Shown here: positions 1 to 11,630 of the stretch, one piece after another
Position numbering within the stretch: position 1 is the stretch's first letter
Layout of the letters: each line of letters begins with the position of its first letter
NCBI GenBank assembly: GCA_022113835.1
Contig: JAILWY010000023.1
Location: 10,106,001-10,170,000 of the forward strand
From: Atopsyche davidsoni
Taxonomy: Eukaryota; Arthropoda; Insecta; Trichoptera; Hydrobiosidae
Length of the DNA: 64,000 bases
Direction of reading: 5' to 3'
Position numbers and translations under genes: made by a program
Notes under the pieces: model-generated
Database searches by the model: none
What the model saw: the letters and a program-made list of their open reading frames with translations, nothing else
Told to the model about the DNA's origin: nothing

Positions 1-193
1 TACATTTAAAAAAATGGAAAGAAGGGGGCATTGACAAGAGGAAATTAACATGAATGCGGAATTTACGCCAGTGGTTGGAAGTCGAAAGTATAGCCGAATT
101 AGTTAAACTGACAAGATAGATATGTATTCAATGAAATGGTCACCAACCTCTTTTAGGAGAGGCACTAGACGAAGAGGATGTGAATAGTATCGA

Positions 194-700
194 TTGATAG
201 TTTTTCAGTGTGAAAATGTAGATTTAGCCCCTTACGGCGTTGCAGCAAGCGCGCTGCTGACACGGCACTCACCCACACTCGCGGGCGTCTCACACACACA
301 CTCTCCTGCGCGCGGCAGTGACAAGAAGACGTATTCCCGTTACACTCCGGAGGTGAAGAGGAATATCGGCCGGAGAAGCAGCCTCCTCCCAGGCTCCTCG
401 TTTAGCGCCCTTTCCCACCGCCGCCATTACGCCGCTCTCTGTTGCGGCTCGGCGCATACGTCCGCGCCTCCTTCCGGTCCCGGGTCGTCTCTCTTTGTTT
501 TTGGCTCTTTTGTCTCTGTAAGCCTTCGCTAGGAAAGATAAATGGCTCGTTAAAAAGTGCAGAGTCCTCGCTGAAGAACACATTCGGAATTCGTCTGGCA
601 ATGTGACGTCACGGATTCGCGGATGTTGAGCCAAATTACACGGCAGACGCCAGGCGAGCGGGGCCGAGGGGCGGGCGAGGCACGCGGAATATATGCATTT
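194..700. promoter_or_regulatory. GC-rich promoter-like block with CRE palindrome
   Basis: A block much richer in G+C and CpG than its surroundings. It contains a perfect cAMP-response-element palindrome TGACGTCA at 604-611 and a GC-box-like stretch (GGGGCGGGCG) near 668-680. Overlapping open frames occur on both strands, as expected from composition, and none looks like a known protein. I infer a promoter or enhancer. It could serve the candidate plus-strand transcript that begins within the next 1.2 kb, or an unseen gene to the left. No transcription start can be fixed from sequence alone. Confidence 0.4.
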
Positions 701-1240
701 CCATTAACTAAGTGTCACTTTCTTTTGACGCGATTGTAAGAAATGATTTATTAAATCTTTAATCCCATTTAATAGTAGAAACTTCAAGTTAATACATCTT
801 AAAGTATTGCAAAACATTGAATCGTCTTTACTTTAATATATGTCAAAAGATAATTAAGTCTATGAAACAGCAATCAGTATATACTATATATCAGCAAAAT
901 ATTTATTAGCGCTATCTAGATTGAAAGTATATTTACTCAGAGAATATTACGTTTTAAGTGTTTCTTGTGCGGAAAAAAATGTAAGTTTAAATAAAAATTA
1001 AGCATACAGTGATTTTCAAAACACATTCCAAAAGAAGTACAAGACAAACTTTAAAAAATTTAATACAAGCGAATCCACCAAAAGCAAAATAATCCTTTCT
1101 CCAGAAAAATACGACACAGAAAACTCTTTGCTAAGGAATACGCATTCTTATTTCTTTTTTTATATTCCATCTCGATATTTCAGACATCAGTCACATATCC
1201 TACTTAATATACACAAACATGCAAGCTCCTACACGCACTG
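701..1240. other. AT-rich spacer, nothing recognised
   Basis: AT-rich sequence with frequent stops in all frames. I see no gene, repeat or RNA. Confidence 0.5.
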
Positions 1241-1879
1241 TCGTGTCCCGCCTTCGCCAGTGTGTGTGACAAACATAGAGACAAGCTTTCTTATTGTAGG
1301 GTTTATATCGCGTCGCCTATACCTCGGTAGGGGTGGAAGTACGTACGAGGGTAGGTTCCCATAGCCGCCGCCTTCCACCGCCGAAGAAAATCGCGAGCAC
1401 TTTCTTTCATTCGCCGCGCGACTTTTCTCAAGTAAGGACGCCCGCGAGTTTCCCCGTCGCGGGAAAATACAATCCCCAAGGCAGCCTCATGGATTATTAT
1501 TTACATTCAAAAAAGTTTCTTTTTGTCGAAATATCATTCAAATTTATACGGCGGGCGAACTTGCCGAAGTACGCGCTGCGTATTTTTTTCCCTCTAGAGT
1601 TCGACTCGGTTTTTTTTTTCTCGGGAAAATACTCGAGCATCACGAAAATTCGATTCATCAATTGTCAACTGTCACTTGCACGAATACAGAGTCGGGATGT
1701 ATTTTCTTCAATTTGTATCCAACAGGCAAGTTTGAAACGAGTGTTTTTTTTTTATAATCCATTCCTACTTTATTCCTTTAAATTCAATTTGATATTCTTT
1801 CCCGCGTCGAGTGGCAACCGACAACCGACGACCGACAGCCGACAAGTACCAGAAACGAGTATCAGACTTCCCCAAAACG
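1241..1879 (+). other. Candidate first exon (exon A) of a plus-strand transcript
   Basis: The sequence is GC- and CpG-rich at 1241-1480 and ends in a strong splice donor at 1879/1880 (CCCCAAAACG|GTAAGTT). One frame stays open from about 1333 to the donor, with an ATG at 1489-1491, but the translation is phenylalanine-rich and low in complexity and looks like untranslated sequence for most of its length. The last part (about 1808-1879) holds repeated CCGAC units and reads as a polar peptide ending RLPQN. The donor leaves one base (G), which joins the next candidate exon as GAT. The 5' end is unknown. It could be 5' UTR, non-coding RNA or coding; no family is recognised. Confidence 0.35.
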
Positions 1880-2578
1880 GTAAGTTAAACTTTTAAAATT
1901 GAAAAAATATATATTTTAATATCAAACTAACCGGTCGGCAATAAAAATACTAAATTATTTGTTGTTTAAATGTGTAAGATCAATTGATTAAAATAGTATC
2001 CGGTAATTTTTCACTTCACTTTAAAAATTTTCATGCGAGAATTCCACGTGTCTCAAAAGTTTAAGACTCTAAAGACAGAGTTAATGGCTCCAGAAATTAT
2101 TCATCACATTCTTTAGAAAACTTAAAGCTCGGCTCGAGGTTGCACAACATCGCTGGCATTGAAAACTTTTTAAAAGGATTGAAATTTTTGTAACAAAGCG
2201 CAAAATAAAATTCAAGTTTTATTTTAGACTTACAAAAACACTTTTCTTTGTTCTGTCATAAATAAGTAACTAAGTTATATTTTAAAATGTTTTAAAATAT
2301 AACTAGAGAAAATGTTATTTTGATATTGCTTATTTAGAACTTAAAGTTTAATTACCTATAGATTGATTGTACGACGAAGAGAAAAATATATATCTAAGAT
2401 TACATAGATAAATAGGAGTTTAGTTAAGTTATGACTTTATTTTATAATTTGAGTTTATACTTTATTTCAAAACATTAATTTTATGAAATATTTTCTATTT
2501 AAACATTAAAATAATACAATAGACAGTTATAAAATAACCATGTGAAATAAAATATTTTGTTTTTATTTTGATTTCCAG

Positions 2579-2619
2579 ATCAACCGAGACAAAAGCTAAA
2601 AGCAAACGAGAAATCCGCG
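2579..2619 (+). other. Candidate 41-base internal exon (exon B), plus strand
   Basis: Bounded by a very good acceptor (pyrimidine-rich tract then TTTCCAG at 2572-2578) and a strong donor (CCGCG|GTAAGTG at 2619/2620). In the phase set by the preceding exon it reads QPRQKLKANEKSA with no stop and ends on a codon boundary. The peptide is basic and disordered and not recognised. The exon is small but within the range of known insect microexons. Its reality depends on transcript data. Confidence 0.4.
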
Positions 2620-2782
2620 GTAAGTGATATTTTATTTTTAAAAAAAATATTTAAAAATTAAAATCGATTTTTACGATGGAAACACTGAACATTGTTTTAA
2701 CGAATTTTTTGAATTATTTATCATCGTGCGAGCTATAATATCTCGAAACGGCAATTTCTATTATTTTTACAATTTCGTACAG

Positions 2783-2819
2783 TCAGCAAAAGCGGCAGCA
2801 AAGAGCACACAGGGGAGAG
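2783..2819 (+). other. Candidate 37-base exon (exon C), plus strand
   Basis: Bounded by a good acceptor (ACAATTTCGTACAG, AG at 2781-2782) and a plausible donor (GAGAG|GTGAAC at 2819/2820). It continues the frame of the preceding candidate exon as SAKAAAKSTQGR. If the donor is not used, the frame runs on to a TGA at 2873-2875, and an AATAAA at 3001-3006 could end the transcript. So this may be an internal or a terminal exon. The peptide is alanine- and lysine-rich and unrecognised. Confidence 0.35.
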
Positions 2820-2859
2820 GTGAACGTCATACGTCCCCTATTATTTATTGTTTTACGCA

Positions 2860-3000
2860 CTACGACGGACTGTGATGGCGGCCCACGCATGCGCTCCCCT
2901 CCCCCCCCTTACCCTCTCCCTCACCCCTTCCCCACCCCTCGCCGCCATTATTAGAATTTCATATTTCGAATAAGCAAAGATGGCCGACATTCCGTTTCGA
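2860..3000. promoter_or_regulatory. Pyrimidine tract with three GCCAT (Pho/YY1-type) motifs
   Basis: A C-rich pyrimidine tract (2896-2940) is flanked by ATGGC at 2875-2879, GCCGCCAT at 2941-2948 and AAGATGGC at 2977-2984. The last two match the extended Pho/YY1 consensus. This may be a regulatory element or part of a 3' UTR; function is inferred from motifs only. Confidence 0.25.
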
Positions 3001-3040
3001 AATAAACACTTTTTGAATTCTCCGCTTGGTTACAACAATA

Positions 3041-4304
3041 TTTCGATTGCGATAAGAAAACTTTGTTTATTAAATTGTATCCAATTACCGTGAGACTATC
3101 TTAAAAAATAAAATCTTAACACTTAGTTCTACATCAAAACTGTAAAAATAATTAACTTTGTTTGAAATTCAAAATTCACTCGAGCACAACGCTCGTTCCT
3201 GGGACGCTCTTACCGCTCTGGCCTTTTAAAACGGACTGATGCAAAAGCATCCCCGAAAATACTTTATGCGCTCCCGACGTGGCCTTTGTACATAAAATCA
3301 TATAAACACAATACAGCCAAAACGAGCCGACCGGTGCAAAGGGTTAAATTTACATACGATTATAATTTTACATACGCGCATTCGGGATTTTTTCTCGGCG
3401 GACCCTTTTGTTCCTAACATTGTATGTCGCCTATTTTAAATGATAAAAGGGAATCGAAGTTCGCCCTCAAAGCTGATATGACGTATACGCCTATTGGCGT
3501 GCCAGGAATATACGACGTTTTAGAACTTAACCCTATCGTTGTGATTTATTTTTAAAAGAGGGTTTTCTGTCGTACATAAAGGTTTATTAAACTTTTTCGC
3601 ATTTTGAATAATGGGCACTGTAGTGCCAAAACCGAGGCTCGTAAAGAATTCAGATTAGCATAATTTCGTATACTTAGTTTGAATAAAAAAATACATATTA
3701 AATATTTTGTAAAATCACAATGTTAAGAAAATCATAAAATTTTAATGGTGTTAAATAAAAATGCTTTTTTAAAATATATATATTTTTAATTAATATAATA
3801 TTTTTTTTTTGTTTAATTTAAATTACGTTAATAATACATTTATGGGAGTTCTCAAACGAAAAATGTTTAAAACCACAGAGACCATGCCATTTGTAGCCCC
3901 AGACGTGTCTTAAAAAACCGTCGGGTTTGTTTGCATAAAATTATCTATTGGCATCGGAAGGTTCAATAGAAATATGTTCACGCTTCTATAAGTTTTTTGT
4001 ACTGCGCTTTCATAACTCGTGTATTGCAAATATTGTTGAGCATCTGAGCGAAATATAAAATTGGAGATTATTTTTTTTATCAAAGCATATTATCGATAAA
4101 GTTGTTATAAAAAACTAAATCACACCATAATGATTTTTTTAGTTACATTCATTTCAAATATTTTTTTAATAAATCACCATACTGAAAGTTATATTTTTAA
4201 ATGTCTTTTTTAATTTAATTGAGTGGTGATTTAGGTTTTTCCATTCATAATTACTAACGTTGAGATTGACAAATGACAAAAGATAATCTTAACGATAATG
4301 TAAT
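3041..4304. other. Spacer downstream of the first transporter
   Basis: Mostly AT-rich, with a moderately GC-richer stretch at 3360-3540. No gene is seen. This is the 3' flank of the minus-strand transporter that ends at 4305. No AATAAA lies within 300 bases past its stop on that strand, but the variant ATTAAA occurs at 4219-4214 and 4214-4209. Confidence 0.45.
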
Positions 4305-6045
4305 TTATACTTTGACATCATACATTTTATCATTTAGCATTCTATCAATGTTAACAATGTCGATAAAATCATCGTATGGAACTTCTCTATCGACGTCTTT
4401 GTCACTCTTAGTCACATTTGTGAGAAGATTCTGAATTTCATGGAGAGAATTTCCTTTCGTCTCTGGCAGGTAAAACATGAGGTATGCGACTGATACCATA
4501 ATGGCGCCCGCAAAAATCCAGTGCGAGTAAAAACTATTCATGTCGTTTCCAATAGCTTGGAACATCTTGATTGTCGCAAAGTTACACAGCGCCTGGCACA
4601 TCAGGTAGAAGCCGGACAACCAAGCTTTTAATCTGAACGACATTATTTCGCTCATAACCACCAAGGGAACCAAGCCGAGCCCCATTCCGTATCCCATCTG
4701 AACCAGAAACACTCCGAGAAGTCCCACCCACGTATACTCATCAGTTATAACCATGTCAACTCTAAGGAAGAAATATAGCCCGATGAGTGCGTTTGCAATC
4801 ATACACACAAGAGAAGCCAGAAGCAAAAGTGGCTTTCTACCAATTTTGTCTATAACGACTAATGTAACTAGCACAGTTGCATCAGCTAAGGCTTCCGTAA
4901 ATATAACCGCAGTTCTCGGGTACATTGGTATTTGCATACTTATAAAAATCGATTCCATGTACACCACAATAGCACCCAATCCGCCAAATTGCTGAGCAAA
5001 AGTAGACACGGCAATAATCATGATAATCCGCTTTGTCTTCGATAAAGATAACTCTTTTATCATGTCTTTAACACCAATAATTGGGGTTTCTACCGCACAG
5101 TAGTTTTCAATATCACTGTACTCATTTAAAATTTCCTTGACATTACTTGAGCCTCTGAGCATCATCAGAACAGTTTGCGCCTTTTCTTTCTTTCCTTTTT
5201 TTAAAAGATAGTAGGGCGTTTCCGGTAGCCCTAAAGATAGTATGAAAAACGCTATAGGTATAATTATAGATATTGTGTTGTGAGCTTGGAACGACAGCAC
5301 CGGCCCCGCCCCGTACTGGACGAAGGCTCCGAGGGATTGAAACATCACTAGTATTCCGATACTCGCGCCTCTCACGGACTTCTCCACGACTTCAGAGATG
5401 TAAACCGGTATGATTCCGAACGTTGGACCGACGGCACAGCCTAGAATGAACCTCCCGATATAAACGTGCTTCACTTCGGTGGCAAAGATCAGAGCGATCC
5501 ACCCGATGATGTGGAAGACTGCTATGCTGGTGATGAGGTGTCTTCTTCCGACACTGTTGAATGCGTAGATGTACGGAATGACGGCGAAAAGGGTTCCGAT
5601 CGCCAGAAATGATCCGACCCATGATAACTGAGAGCTGGTGAAGTATATGGGAGAATCATCAGCAGCCAGCTTGATGATGGATGAGGAAGACCATGATGTG
5701 GCACCACCCACGGATGAAAACCCAAGCGAGCCTAGAATAAATCACAAAATATAAATTACCTAAATTACTTTTGACGTTTTTTTTATCGGCAGTACTATAT
5801 AGAATATTATTGTTAAATTTAAAATTAAATAAAAACAATCGAAAATAATAAATAAATTTGATATAAATTATTTAAAATTATTGTCAATAAAATTTTGTAC
5901 ACATACACAATTTAAAAGCATCACATATTACACATATTTTTGCACAATTTTTACATGATTATGAATGTTACTAAAACTTACATGCTACAGTGACAAAAAA
6001 TATGTAGTAATATTTTTTGATGTATTCTATCATCGTTTCTAACAT
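4305..6045 (-). CDS. Facilitated trehalose transporter Tret1-like sugar transporter (paralogue 1)
   Basis: An MFS/SLC2-family membrane carrier expected to move sugars across the plasma membrane by facilitated diffusion. The model joins exon 1 (6045-5982, MLETMIEYIKKYYY...) to exon 2 (5731-4305) across a 250-base intron with donor GCAT|GTAAGT and acceptor TTATTCTAG; the split codon TGC gives Cys22. The product is 496 residues with about 12 hydrophobic segments, normal for the family. Signature motifs are all in order: VGRR 82-85, GRFILG 114-119, PVYISE 130-135 followed by RG 142-143, PETP 191-194, QQFGG 268-272, DKIGRK 316-321 and PETKG 444-448. The start is preceded by AAC, a good insect context. 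Oddities: the TM7 QQxSGxN motif reads QQFGGLG (Asn lost, Ser to Gly) and the TM10 PW is PL, so substrate choice may differ. The acidic C-terminal tail is about 50 residues. Substrate is inferred only from family. Confidence 0.93.
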
Positions 6046-6521
6046 GTTTATCTTGTAACAGATGCAACTACATTAATATGCACATTCTGGAGTCACTGTC
6101 AACATTGCCGTTTTAAGCAATCAACTGCCGAAGTATAGCTCTTTATGATATCATTGAAGAGATCCAATGGAAACAGCACAATAGTTGATAAGCGAGTGTA
6201 GAAAATAACAACGCATAACTTTATCTGCTTATCTCTCGTGAGCAATGTGACCATTTGCTAGCCGCATTCCCTATTATCTGCTAATATCTCAAAATTAGGA
6301 ATGATTTATCCAAAACATAGTAGTATCGGCACCATTATTAATCGTATATCTGGGACTATGAATTAGTTTTATAATATTAATACATGTAGTATTTGAAAAA
6401 AAAATTTACTAAGCTATACTTTTAATGATGAAAAAATACTTTATACCTAAAGATATACTATTAAACGTAAAAGTAGGAAATTCAATATTTTTGCCAGAGT
6501 GTACTTGGTGGAATTCCATTT
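6046..6521. other. Upstream flank of paralogue 1
   Basis: AT-rich sequence that must hold the promoter and 5' UTR of the first transporter. There is no CpG-rich block and no convincing TATA box or initiator that I would defend. Confidence 0.4.
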
Positions 6522-6533
6522 TAATATTTTTGA

Positions 6534-6706
6534 GTAAAATACTTGAGTGATTTTCCACATGTTCGTTTTTATTTGTGACCGGTTTCACCAACCTTTCACG
6601 TTGGTTTGTTCTCTCTCTCACTCTGTTTGATAATGCCAACGTGAAAGGTTGGCGAAACCGGTCACAAATAAAAACGAACATGTGGAAAATCACTCAAGTA
6701 TTTTAC
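6534..6706. mobile_element. Near-perfect 71-bp inverted repeat, MITE/foldback-like element
   Basis: The left arm 6534-6604 and right arm 6636-6706 are reverse complements at 70 of 71 positions, separated by a 31-base loop (6605-6635) rich in TCTC. No coding capacity is seen. A second, partial copy of the left arm lies at 9528-9581, which shows the sequence is interspersed rather than unique. The near identity of the arms points to recent origin or to conservation as a hairpin. Clear target-site duplications were not found, so the superfamily is unassigned. Confidence 0.65.
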
Positions 6707-9527
6707 CCGTAAAAGTAGCTTAAAATAATTTGCATCGAAGTTTTTATATAAAAACATTATTATACATGCATCCATTATATGAACGTAATAATGTGAGGTA
6801 TTTTTGCTGTTATCTTGGTTTCTGCTAATAATATAAAATTTAAAACGTCACCAATAATTTTGCTAAGCCATATTTAAAATAGTCCAGACTTCTATTATCG
6901 AGTAGATAATTAGAGCCGACTGTGTCAACTACAGACAAATCATTATCAAAGTATTTACCGATATCCGTTATCATTTATTTGAAGATAAAACTTACAATAA
7001 AGAGATCTTCAACTGATTTTTTTTACTTCTTTGTGAAAAAATATATTACAAATAAATACATCATTATATATTTTAATAATGTAAATTGTCTTACGAATAT
7101 TGAATTAAAATTAAATTACATAAAACATCCACACATGATTAATAATTAAGCAGTTTATGAGATTCACATTACTTACTAATAAAAAATAAGTATTTGAAAC
7201 AAAGGTTATGTTTTGTTTCTCAAACCATTTCCAAAACCATAATTTCATAAAAAACAATCGTTTTAGAGTTCTCTTTCTTGGAATTCTTAAGATGCTGACC
7301 TCTATGCAGTCATACCTTATGTTATATATTGTTAGTTTTCTTTACATATATAACTCTTATACTATTTCATAAATCATTTTGATATTGCATAATCAATCAG
7401 CTCACAGGCAATATTTGAATATCAAACATCCTGCGTGAAGAATGGATCAAATTAAGTATATTACGCTTTATTTTTGACATAAAAGATATCCCTAATCCGT
7501 ATAATGCCCTCTATCTCACGTAGTACGAATCTGTTCAAAGGCAGCCCACTTATAGAATTTCAAAGGGTGCAAAACCTTGTGGTAGCGACCCCCGGACAGG
7601 GATGGTATCTTATTGTCATCGATCGAGGTTTAATTCTGTGTCATTGATTTTCGATTCAACCCCTTTGGGAGTTGAGAGCCGTGTAGTTATGTGTTCCGTA
7701 CAAAAAATCCCATTGTCGCACATGAACTAAGGTATGCATTTTTTATTTTGTATTCCTAAAAAAGGTTAATGGCGTATAAATCAATGTTGAAATAAAGAAA
7801 GGGTGTTTTGAATAAATGCTAAAATGCTAAAGTACTGCTTCATACCATACGGCGATTTATTGGTGAAACAGATGTTTCAAACGGTTTGTTCTTGAACATG
7901 TGTGTACACTCGGTGCCATGTAAATACAGAAGATATTTAAAGTGTATTGAAACTATTTTATATCAATTTTTTTTCCGCTGATATAAGAATGTATAATATT
8001 CGTTTATGGAAAAATTGAGCGTCGAATAAAATATAATTCTTAAAAGTTTTTGGGTTTATTAATAACTTTTCTATTGTATATTTAACTAACTGTTTAAAAA
8101 TTTTGATCGAGATTAAGATGCGAAGAAAATGTAAATCTTTTAAAAGAAAAAAAAAAATAAATCCAAAAATATTGTATGCAATCCAATTATATCATTTAAT
8201 GAATACATACAATTCAAGAACTCTGAAGGCATTTATTAAAACGGATGTATATTTGCAACGTTGCAACCCCTTCCTGATTTTTCCATGTTTTTTTTAAATT
8301 TTAGCTCCGCCTTCATACGCATCGGGTGCGGGACACCTGTACCATATATGAAATAAAAAGAATTGCAAAAATATTATATCTGTTGCTTATTCAGGTATCC
8401 TAGTAAAAATAATTACAAAGTAATGAGTAAATGAGATCATTAACATTTAATAATCGACACTATCGAAAACATTATCGATAAGCAAACATTTATCTAAAAA
8501 ATTATTGATGTTGGGAACAAAAAAGCCAAAAGATTTTTTTAAATATTTACAAGAATGTTTATGAAAACAGTTAATGATTATAGAATTGAGATTTTTAAAT
8601 ATATACTTTTAGACAATTCGTTTGCAGAATTTCTCATTTTAATTATACGCATAAAATAACAAAATGTCGCAAATTACTTTTTATTTTTAGGATAGACATA
8701 TTCTTTCATTAAAGCATCTGTATTCAAACTAAAGAGAAATAACTTTTTATTTATAATATACATATAATAAAAATCTCCGCAAAGATTGCATCAGTTTTTT
8801 TGCATTTACAAGTGTAAGAAAAACATTATAGTCAAATAAATAGCTCGTTTCAAATAAAAGCCTCCTCCGAGAAGCTCTGTTCAAATAAAATAACAAAGAA
8901 AAATTACCAGCAATGCGATATGCGATTCGAGTATCAATAAAAATAAGTCAATCGCTTGTAAATACGGTCGCCATCTTCCCTCGGTGCTGCAATAATATGC
9001 CTCGATTTGATCCCATTGTAAATTATGTTAAATGACCCGTGAAGATCCTGCATATTAACCCATTCAAAGAGCACGGAGTGCAGAATGATCTATGTCGATA
9101 ATATCGACAGTCAACATTTATTTGAATTGCCCAGCTCTAAGCGCTCTTCAATATCGATTGCATAAATCATTTACGCTTGGAATTAAAACACTTAATTATA
9201 CAATCTAAATTTAAATTGGTGTATAATTTAATAATGCTGCAAATAATATAAAAGTTATTTAAATGTTGGACAAGTCGAATATTTCACTATTATAACGACG
9301 CCTGTTGAACTTCATAATGAAAATTATAATGGTCAATTTTAAATTTATACGCGCTTTCCGAAGTTTCTTCTCGAAAGGGAGAAGAAGGACCACATTTTGT
9401 TAAAACGATGTTTAAACCTTTTTAAAAACAATAAAAACATTTTCAAGGAAAATATCACCGAATTTCAAAGAAATATTAACAAAAAAATATTTTTATTAAT
9501 ATTTCCATAACATAATATACAATAATA
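6707..9527. other. AT-rich intergenic sequence
   Basis: There is no gene, clear repeat or RNA. A slightly GC-richer stretch at about 7500-7700 holds no recognisable motif. Small open frames here are low-complexity. Confidence 0.45.
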
Positions 9528-9581
9528 TAATATTTTTGAGTAAAATACTTTAGTGATTTTCCACATGTTCGTTTTTATTTG
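9528..9581. repeat. Partial copy of the inverted-repeat element
   Basis: These 54 bases match 6522-6575 with a single difference (CTTTAG for CTTGAG), including TTTTCCACATGTTCGTTTTT. Only the outer half of one arm is present; the match stops abruptly after ATTTG, and no opposite arm follows. It is a truncated or degraded copy. The match also includes 12 bases lying outside the inverted arm, so the element's true edge may be further left than 6534. Confidence 0.7.
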
Positions 9582-9699
9582 AAACTGAAAATAAACCAAG
9601 CATATCCACCTTCCCATTTTATTTTATATATTTAAATATAACAATATAGCAATTGATATATAAACAATTAATCACTGAAAAATAAAAATCAATCTTTAT

Positions 9700-9990
9700 T
9701 ATTGCAACCGCGGGAGCGCGTCGCTTGTGATGAGATCTATAAATCATACGTGTCCAAAAATAGTAAGCGCGTAATTATCCAATTAAAATTAAACCCAATA
9801 TTTAATTATGCTTAAAATTTTAATTCCGAAACGGCATTGTGCGTGCATTGCTTCCTGTCGGTACAGATTCCGCACTTCCTCGCCGGCACTAGGTCAAGGT
9901 TTCCTCAAACACTTCTTAAGTCTGAGCGCACGTATTTAGTTCAGACGAGACCGTACAAATACGTCGGACCAGCGACCCTCAAAATGTGGC
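9700..9990. other. Moderately GC-rich block, candidate regulatory element
   Basis: The base composition rises here, with segments such as CTCGCCGGCACTAGGTCAAGG (part of 9889-9910) that include a nuclear-receptor-like half site AGGTCA. There is no open frame of note. It may be a conserved non-coding element. Confidence 0.25.
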
Positions 9991-10310
9991 ACTTAAAAAT
10001 AATTAATTAAAATACTTTTTTCTTGAAAAATATTGTGTGTTTTAGATTGGTACATGTTCTCAACTAAATTAGCGTATAAAGATTTTAACAGTAAATTTTA
10101 ACAATTAAAAAATACCCACGAATTGAATACCCAGAATTCATACTTTATTATTAAAATTAATTTATAATTTTTTATGAACTGACTTTTTTTAAAACTACTA
10201 CACCGCATTTAACACAAATGTTTTCTAAAAATTGAGGTTAAAATGATAAAAAAATAATAGAGATGAATGTTTAGTTAATTAACATTCAGAGTATGTTTTC
10301 AATTCTACAA
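9991..10310. other. AT-rich spacer, nothing recognised
   Basis: Low-complexity AT-rich sequence without a gene. Confidence 0.45.
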
Positions 10311-10590
10311 TTTTAGGGTTGTGGAGCCACTGCTTTCCTCCCCGTGGCGCATATCGTTACGTACACATTACCAGAGAAGCCCTGCATTCGCTTAAAACTC
10401 CCAACTAAACCCCCTCCAAGTTGCAAAACCCGGGATGATTCCGGTTTCCTCCGCGGTCCAGCCCTCTCTGAATGCCAGCCCTCGTGCCGGGGGCCGGTGT
10501 GAGTGTGTGCGTGCTCGTGTGTGTAGTGTGTGTGAGGCTCTAATTTGGAATCGTGTTAGTGCGAGGGCCTTATGAGTTTGTTTACACTTT
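10311..10590. other. GC-rich block with GT-rich tract
   Basis: A local GC-rich stretch (about 10320-10500), then a GTGTGT-rich tract (10499-10532). An open frame of 80 codons on the minus strand follows composition and shows no domain. Possibly regulatory. Confidence 0.25.
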
Positions 10591-11449
10591 GCAAGACCTT
10601 GAAATTGTTTCTCGTTGCGACGATTTGTAGACAAACAGAGTATTAATACCTTTTATGTGTTATGAATTCATAATTAATTCCAAGAACGCTTATGTTTTCA
10701 TTTTGAAAAGTCAGCTGATTCATGACAAAGGCATTTGCATTTGTTGTTATTCCAGATAGATAATAGTGTAAAGCGTATATAACTCAGAAGTTGTCTTATC
10801 TTGGATTAAATAAACCTTAATTTATTTAAAGAAAGCAGGAACGTATTATAAGTACTTTCAGTTTGAATGATTAATTTTCAAAAAATTACGCTTATAATTT
10901 ATATATATATTTTTTCTTTCAATGTCTTAATATAAAACTGAATTGAAACAATTAATTCTTCTGATATTAACTGCATCAAAGCGCTTGGTCTGTTATAAGG
11001 AATATAAAATATGTGGAAGCAAACGTTGAAAATTAAATTTTTCTTTTAAATATAAATCATCTTTAGTTTAATTTCTATATGTTTTTAATGAGCCACATGG
11101 ATATATGAAATAAAAATGACTTAAATTATAAAAATATTTCCCCACGCAAAGCGCGCAAAGAAATTAAATAAATAATATTTTATAATGATATTCATTTTTA
11201 ATTAGAATATGTTTATATCTTTACTAAAGTTTATAGTCTTCTTGTGATAGGTATTTAATAATTATTTTGTTCTTTATTATTATGAAAAATAATATTGTCA
11301 GATATAATATTAATAAAGATAGCATTGTAAATGATCAATCAAATCTCATTGAAAAAAATGGTCTAAATTTACGTCTCTAAATGCCTCCGTCTTTATGAAA
11401 TTGTCAGAAAAGTTCAAACTTGTTAACCCTAACATTCCAGCACAGTTTA
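10591..11449. other. AT-rich spacer, nothing recognised
   Basis: AT-rich intergenic sequence with no gene or repeat recognised. Confidence 0.45.
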
Positions 11450-11630
11450 AGAGTCGAGAAATAAAGTAGACGTGTTTTACCCCGGGGAGTATTTAACATG
11501 AAAATGCAATTCCAACCCCGCAGGCCGTCCCGGATAGTGAATTTTCGTTATTACGCCTTTAGCACATAGAATTGTAAAACAATTCTCGCCCGCCTGGAGG
11601 AAATCTCGGTTTTTGCTTGGCGGGTAAATT
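11450..11630. promoter_or_regulatory. Candidate regulatory block with SOX-like palindrome
   Basis: A GC-richer island in AT-rich DNA. It contains the perfect palindrome AGAATTGT-AAA-ACAATTCT at 11568-11586, which holds two inverted ACAAT cores as in dimeric SOX sites. Function is inferred from motif only. Confidence 0.3.

Noticed and set aside
290..634. 114-codon minus-strand frame in the left GC-rich block
   Set aside because: It overlaps another long frame on the plus strand, is arginine-rich from CpG content and has no domain.
4753..5725. Open frames on both strands overlapping the first transporter
   Set aside because: They are shadows of the conserved transporter frame and have no domain.
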